A stretch of 64,000 nucleotides of DNA, from NCBI RefSeq assembly GCF_000003815.2, contig NC_049982.1, forward strand, positions 5,485,105-5,549,104. The letters are read 5' to 3'. This stretch comes from Branchiostoma floridae (taxonomy: Eukaryota; Chordata; Leptocardii; Amphioxiformes; Branchiostomatidae). A model generated the notes under the pieces. The model did no database searches. It was given only the letters and a program-made list of their open reading frames with translations, and had not been told where the DNA came from. Each line of letters opens with the position of its first letter. Positions within the stretch are counted from its first letter, which is position 1. Shown piece after piece: positions 60,701 to 64,000 of the stretch. The position numbers and the translations under genes were made by a program.

Positions 60701-63700
60701 TTCTTTTGCCACTGTCAATTAACTTAAGTCAGCTCAGTTGAATTCAACTACGTTGTATGTAATACATTAATTGGAGCATGCAAATTGACTGCACTTTACT
60801 ATGTCAGATATGTCTTCCCAGCCAAACTGTTGGGCGTCTACACAACCAACATCAGCCAGGCCAATTTAGAAATCAAATGGGCTTCAAGTTCAAGTATTTG
60901 ACTATTGAAGTCAATCATATTAAAGCTTATCACAAATTATAGCACATTGAAACCGCACACTGTTATCATTAACAAGTGTCAATCAAAATCAGTAGGAGCA
61001 AACAGAACGACAGAGCCAGTAGTTGACAGAAGAGATTATCTCCAAGTAAAAAGGCAAAATCATCACGTTTACCATGGTTACATGGCACTGGGCCAATGGA
61101 TACCATCTCGCCTTTGACTTGACTTTGATGCCCTATGGATCAGGGTTGACTCTAGCTTTAATTTTTTCTGTCCTATATTAGTTCTTGTTTTAGAGCCCAT
61201 GTTCTTAATGTTCTTTCTTTAATTTAAGTCTAACATCTTGACATTCAAGCGATCGCTTGTGAGAGCCACGTTTGTGAGATTTGACACCCAGTTCAATATC
61301 GACGTCCCCTGCTCTTGGTCCACATCTTGTGGGTGTGCCTCTTGCACTGCTTTAAGGCTACAAAATTAGCTTTTTACTCTGTATATAATGATATTTGATA
61401 ATTTTGTATATAATCAATTCTGTGTATAATTGTCACCGAATTGTATATTCATGTCTACTGACTTTTGATGTCTAATGTTTATTGTTTGATTTTGGTTTCG
61501 TATTGTTTTCTATTATCATTTCAGGTTTGGGAGGACAACTTGTAAAGGTGTTGATACACCTGTTTTGTCCTCCCTTCCACTTGTTTTTGCATGTGGTAAA
61601 TTCAAATAAAGAAATAAAGAAATTTGTAATTCTAAGCTTCAAAGTACATTAATTTTCTATTAGTCCCTTGTCATGAAATTGGATGGATGGTAGGAAATTT
61701 TTGTCTGTCCAAACAAGTAAATTTCTGTCCAGTGACAGAGGTATGGGTGACTGGAGACAGCCATCCAAGCATCTCTATCAACATAGATACTGTCTTTGCC
61801 AACATGACGATTTTGCCTTTAGAGGATCTGCTTGGAGTTTACGGAAGAGGCAAACCCCACACCGGAGGGTGTATACCTGCTGCGCTCGCTTCTGCTCCTC
61901 CAGTTTTTGTTGGAGTTCGAGCTCCTTCCTGCGCTTCTTGTCGTGCTCCGAGAGCCGGTCCTACGATAGCGACAGACGTGCAGCGTAAAAGCGTACAGTA
62001 ATGCATGCAGAGGACACCGTGCAGGAAGATCACAAGCAAGCCATGCCACACTAGCACCATTACTATTATGTGGTTTGTACACATCTGAATGATGAAGACT
62101 TTGATTTTCTTCATTGGGCACTAACAAAGTTACATATTGTCAACTCTCTTAATCTGTCATGTACCCATGAATGCCACATTGAAAGATACAGTCAGAATTA
62201 GACCTTCTCAAGACTGTCTTGAACATCTTGATATCTGAAGTGTGCATACCTTGGAAATTTTTTTCTAATATGACTGTTTTAGGGTACCCGCAGAACAACG
62301 AGAATTATCTCAGACTTCAACCCGGGCATACACATTTTGCTGAAAGCTTAAATACATGCATCAAATTTTGTACAAAACAGTGTGTTTGTCAAGAAGAATG
62401 CCTTTTGTGTAGCACTCAGCAAATAACACTGTCCGCAATATGCTAATTTGATCGAAAAGTTTCCAGCGTTGCAGGACTTTCCAAGATGTGTACAAACCAT
62501 TCCTACCATGCCTATGCTACTCCTACTACTGATAAAAGCATTCTAGATACATGTATATAGCCTCCCCACAGCCTACAGGCAAAACATTGGGACAAGGTGG
62601 CTCATATATAGTGTTAAGCAGAAGACATGCAAGTGATCATAAAACTGATTGATCATGATTCATGATGATTGGATGCAAACTCACATGCAGTCTGACATGC
62701 TGTGTTAATGAGTAGAATCTGATAGATAAAGACTATATTAAAGGATGGTGAAATAGTGCTGTTTGAATGACCATTTTCAATCCTCTCAAACAATGCTGGC
62801 TGTTCTGTTACTTACATGTAGATTAGGAATGATGAAAGTCAATGTGGACAATTAGTGAGAATGGAAAACAGTAATGGTGAACTTTAGTGATAGGAATGGT
62901 GGGAAGTTAGAAACATGTTGAAATGCTGAGGTGATGGAGATAGTGAATGTATGGCAATAGGTGAAGAGTTTTAAAAAGCAGTTCTTTTTAGCACTGCAAA
63001 TGACTAAAAATCTGAAACTTCCTTGAGTATGAAAATAAACTATAAACTAAATCTGTATCTTCTGAATATCAAGAAAATGAAGAAACTAGTTAAAATACTT
63101 GGGCAAAATCAAATGATACACAACAGTTACTGCTACACTTACAAAATGATTATCATTTGAAAATTAACACACAGTAAAAAAATACAAAATTAACTGTCAG
63201 CCACAGTTTTTTGACCACATGTTGGCAACCCTCTTGCCTTGATCCCACCGTACAGCCATGGGTTACAAAGAAGAAATAAACCCTTAAATGACATACAAAT
63301 TTGATGAAGCTATTTGGAGAAAGTTGTAATGAGTTTCAAGCCTCACCAGCTCCTGCTGCGTTTGTTTCTCCATCCTCTCACTCTCCCTCCGCTGGGCCTG
63401 GGTCCGGCTCTCCTTACGCTTACGGCTCTCTTCTGACAAAAGGTGGTCAAAACAAACTTGTCATGAAAGGCTCAAATCTAATAAATGGTTCTTGGTACAA
63501 ATCTATGTTCTTGGTAACTGCTACATTTAATTTCTTGCAGACTAAGGAAACATGCTGTAGACTAGTGAACATTTACAATTTCTGTTAAAAGTAATTGTTG
63601 ACGCTTGCTTCATCTCAACAGAATATTAGGTTAATACAACAACCAGTAGTGTAAATAATATGTTAAGCTCAACATGAAGATTTAAAAAAATGTAGGTCAG

Positions 63701-63954
63701 TTAATTCATTTGCATCCTCTTATATAGTTGAAAAGGTCTTTGAAAGTCATGCTTTTCTTGTGACGACTGTTGCATCTTATAACTATTTGAACATTTGTGA
63801 AAATGAATTCAGCAACTTTCAGTGCTGCACAAAAACAAAATGAAATTTCTGAAAATACCTTGCTTCTTCTCGTCATCTATTTTCTGCTGGGTGAGGCTGA
63901 GGTTGAGCAGCTCCTGCTCCAGCTGACGACTGATCTCCTCATCATCCTCTTCAG
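54716..63954 (-). CDS. USH1C: Harmonin (USH1C), C-terminal nine coding exons; 5' part beyond the right edge
   Basis: Exons in transcript order: 63954-63859, 63432-63347, 61960-61877, 60255-60082, 56601-56533, 56201-56142, 55811-55709, 55290-55181, 54775-54716 (TAA at 54718-54716). All have AG/GT borders and matching phases, about 280 residues. The first exons encode a charged coiled coil (SRKRKESRTQAQRRESERME, KKRRKELELQQKLEEQKRAQ), then a proline-containing linker (KPNLIPSPPKTYM), IGQDKLSPEKFDP and FTKPQIAGREIRMIKIKKEK. The last PDZ domain follows: GVTVEGGIDSVLGGKVIITE, HGGLYKGDQIMNCNGRTMLD, then DSVTLVIAVAPPKAYEDEV. Harmonin closely matches this layout (EGGVDSPIGKVVVS, KGDEIMAINGK, LVVAVCPPKEYDDE). 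It is a PDZ scaffold of hair-cell tip links and brush-border microvilli. N-terminal PDZ exons lie outside the window. Confidence 0.93.
59605..60160 (-). repeat. Array of copies of a harmonin exon end with donor site
   Basis: The true exon end (60082, GCACAGGGG then GTAAGG) is followed downstream on the minus strand by about four copies, centred near 60010, 59900, 59780 and 59645, spaced about 110-135 bases. They keep the KPNLIPSPPKTYM coding stretch and, in several, the donor GTAAGG. One copy has lost an A in AGAAAACCC, which shifts its frame. Confidence 0.85.
61180..61625 (+). mobile_element. Probable 5'-truncated non-LTR retrotransposon 3' end
   Basis: A stem-loop, GGAGGACAA ... TTGTCCTCC with inner AGGTGT/ACACCT, lies at about 61529-61575. 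It precedes a tail of short AATAAAGA repeats at 61605-61622. This hairpin-plus-microsatellite ending is typical of L2/CR1-like LINEs. It lies in a harmonin intron, and no reverse-transcriptase sequence is present. Confidence 0.45.
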
Positions 63955-64000
63955 CTGTCAATAAAAAAACAACTCAGCTGTCAATCAAAATCATCTCAGC

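Noticed and set aside
1-64000. CRISPR arrays, bacterial operons, rRNA or tRNA genes
   Set aside because: No direct-repeat/spacer structure, no cloverleaf with A/B boxes and no rRNA sequence was noticed; all tandem repeats here are contiguous.

Overview
The window is a gene-dense, intron-rich animal nuclear locus, most probably from an amphioxus (Branchiostoma). Reasons: canonical GT-AG introns of 0.1-3 kb, proteins closest to deuterostome families known to me (DAP5/eIF4G2, ERI1, harmonin, otopetrin), and very many small fold-back (MITE-like) elements. There is one 100-base assembly gap (25382-25481). I ran no searches; family names rest on protein motifs read by eye, and exons were accepted only where reading phase agreed across the splice.

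Layout. 1-644 (-): first coding exon of an ERI1-type 3'-5' exoribonuclease, cut by the window edge. About 645-1131: shared head-to-head promoter. About 1.1-25.1 kb (+): EIF4G2 (DAP5/p97/NAT1), 20 coding exons that all fit in phase, ending in TAG at 22901, with a 3' UTR of about 2.2 kb. 25.1-27 kb: the gap and mobile elements. 27296-30119 (-): a six-finger C2H2 protein with a long tandem array of SUMO-acceptor motifs (gene A). 31904-35515 (-): a neighbour with a related N-terminal half but a ZSWIM/FAR1-type DNA-binding domain instead of zinc fingers (gene B). About 35.5-36.0 kb: a second head-to-head promoter. 36.5-37.4 kb: a pile of fold-back elements nested in one another. 38758-46516 (+): a giant protein with about 43 zinc fingers in one exon plus a C-terminal exon. 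48011-49750 (+): a single-exon, 12-segment otopetrin-like membrane protein, with a fold-back element inserted exactly at its stop codon. 54716-63954 and beyond (-): the 3' part of harmonin (USH1C), nine coding exons covering coiled coil, proline-rich linker and the last PDZ domain.

Two themes stand out. First, exon-intron junctions in two unrelated genes (EIF4G2 and USH1C) have been locally and repeatedly duplicated. The result is intronic arrays of decoy splice acceptors or donors carrying the adjoining exon sequence, including nine acceptor copies before one EIF4G2 exon, most followed by an in-frame stop. Second, the three nuclear-factor genes in the middle look tuned to SUMO: one has about ten psi-K-x-E/D acceptor motifs in a 51-bp coding repeat, and another has SUMO-interaction-like acidic repeats plus C-terminal acceptor motifs.

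The most unusual small elements are two 34-39-bp, almost perfectly palindromic insertions (38238 and 46986) with the same arms and exact 7-bp target duplications.
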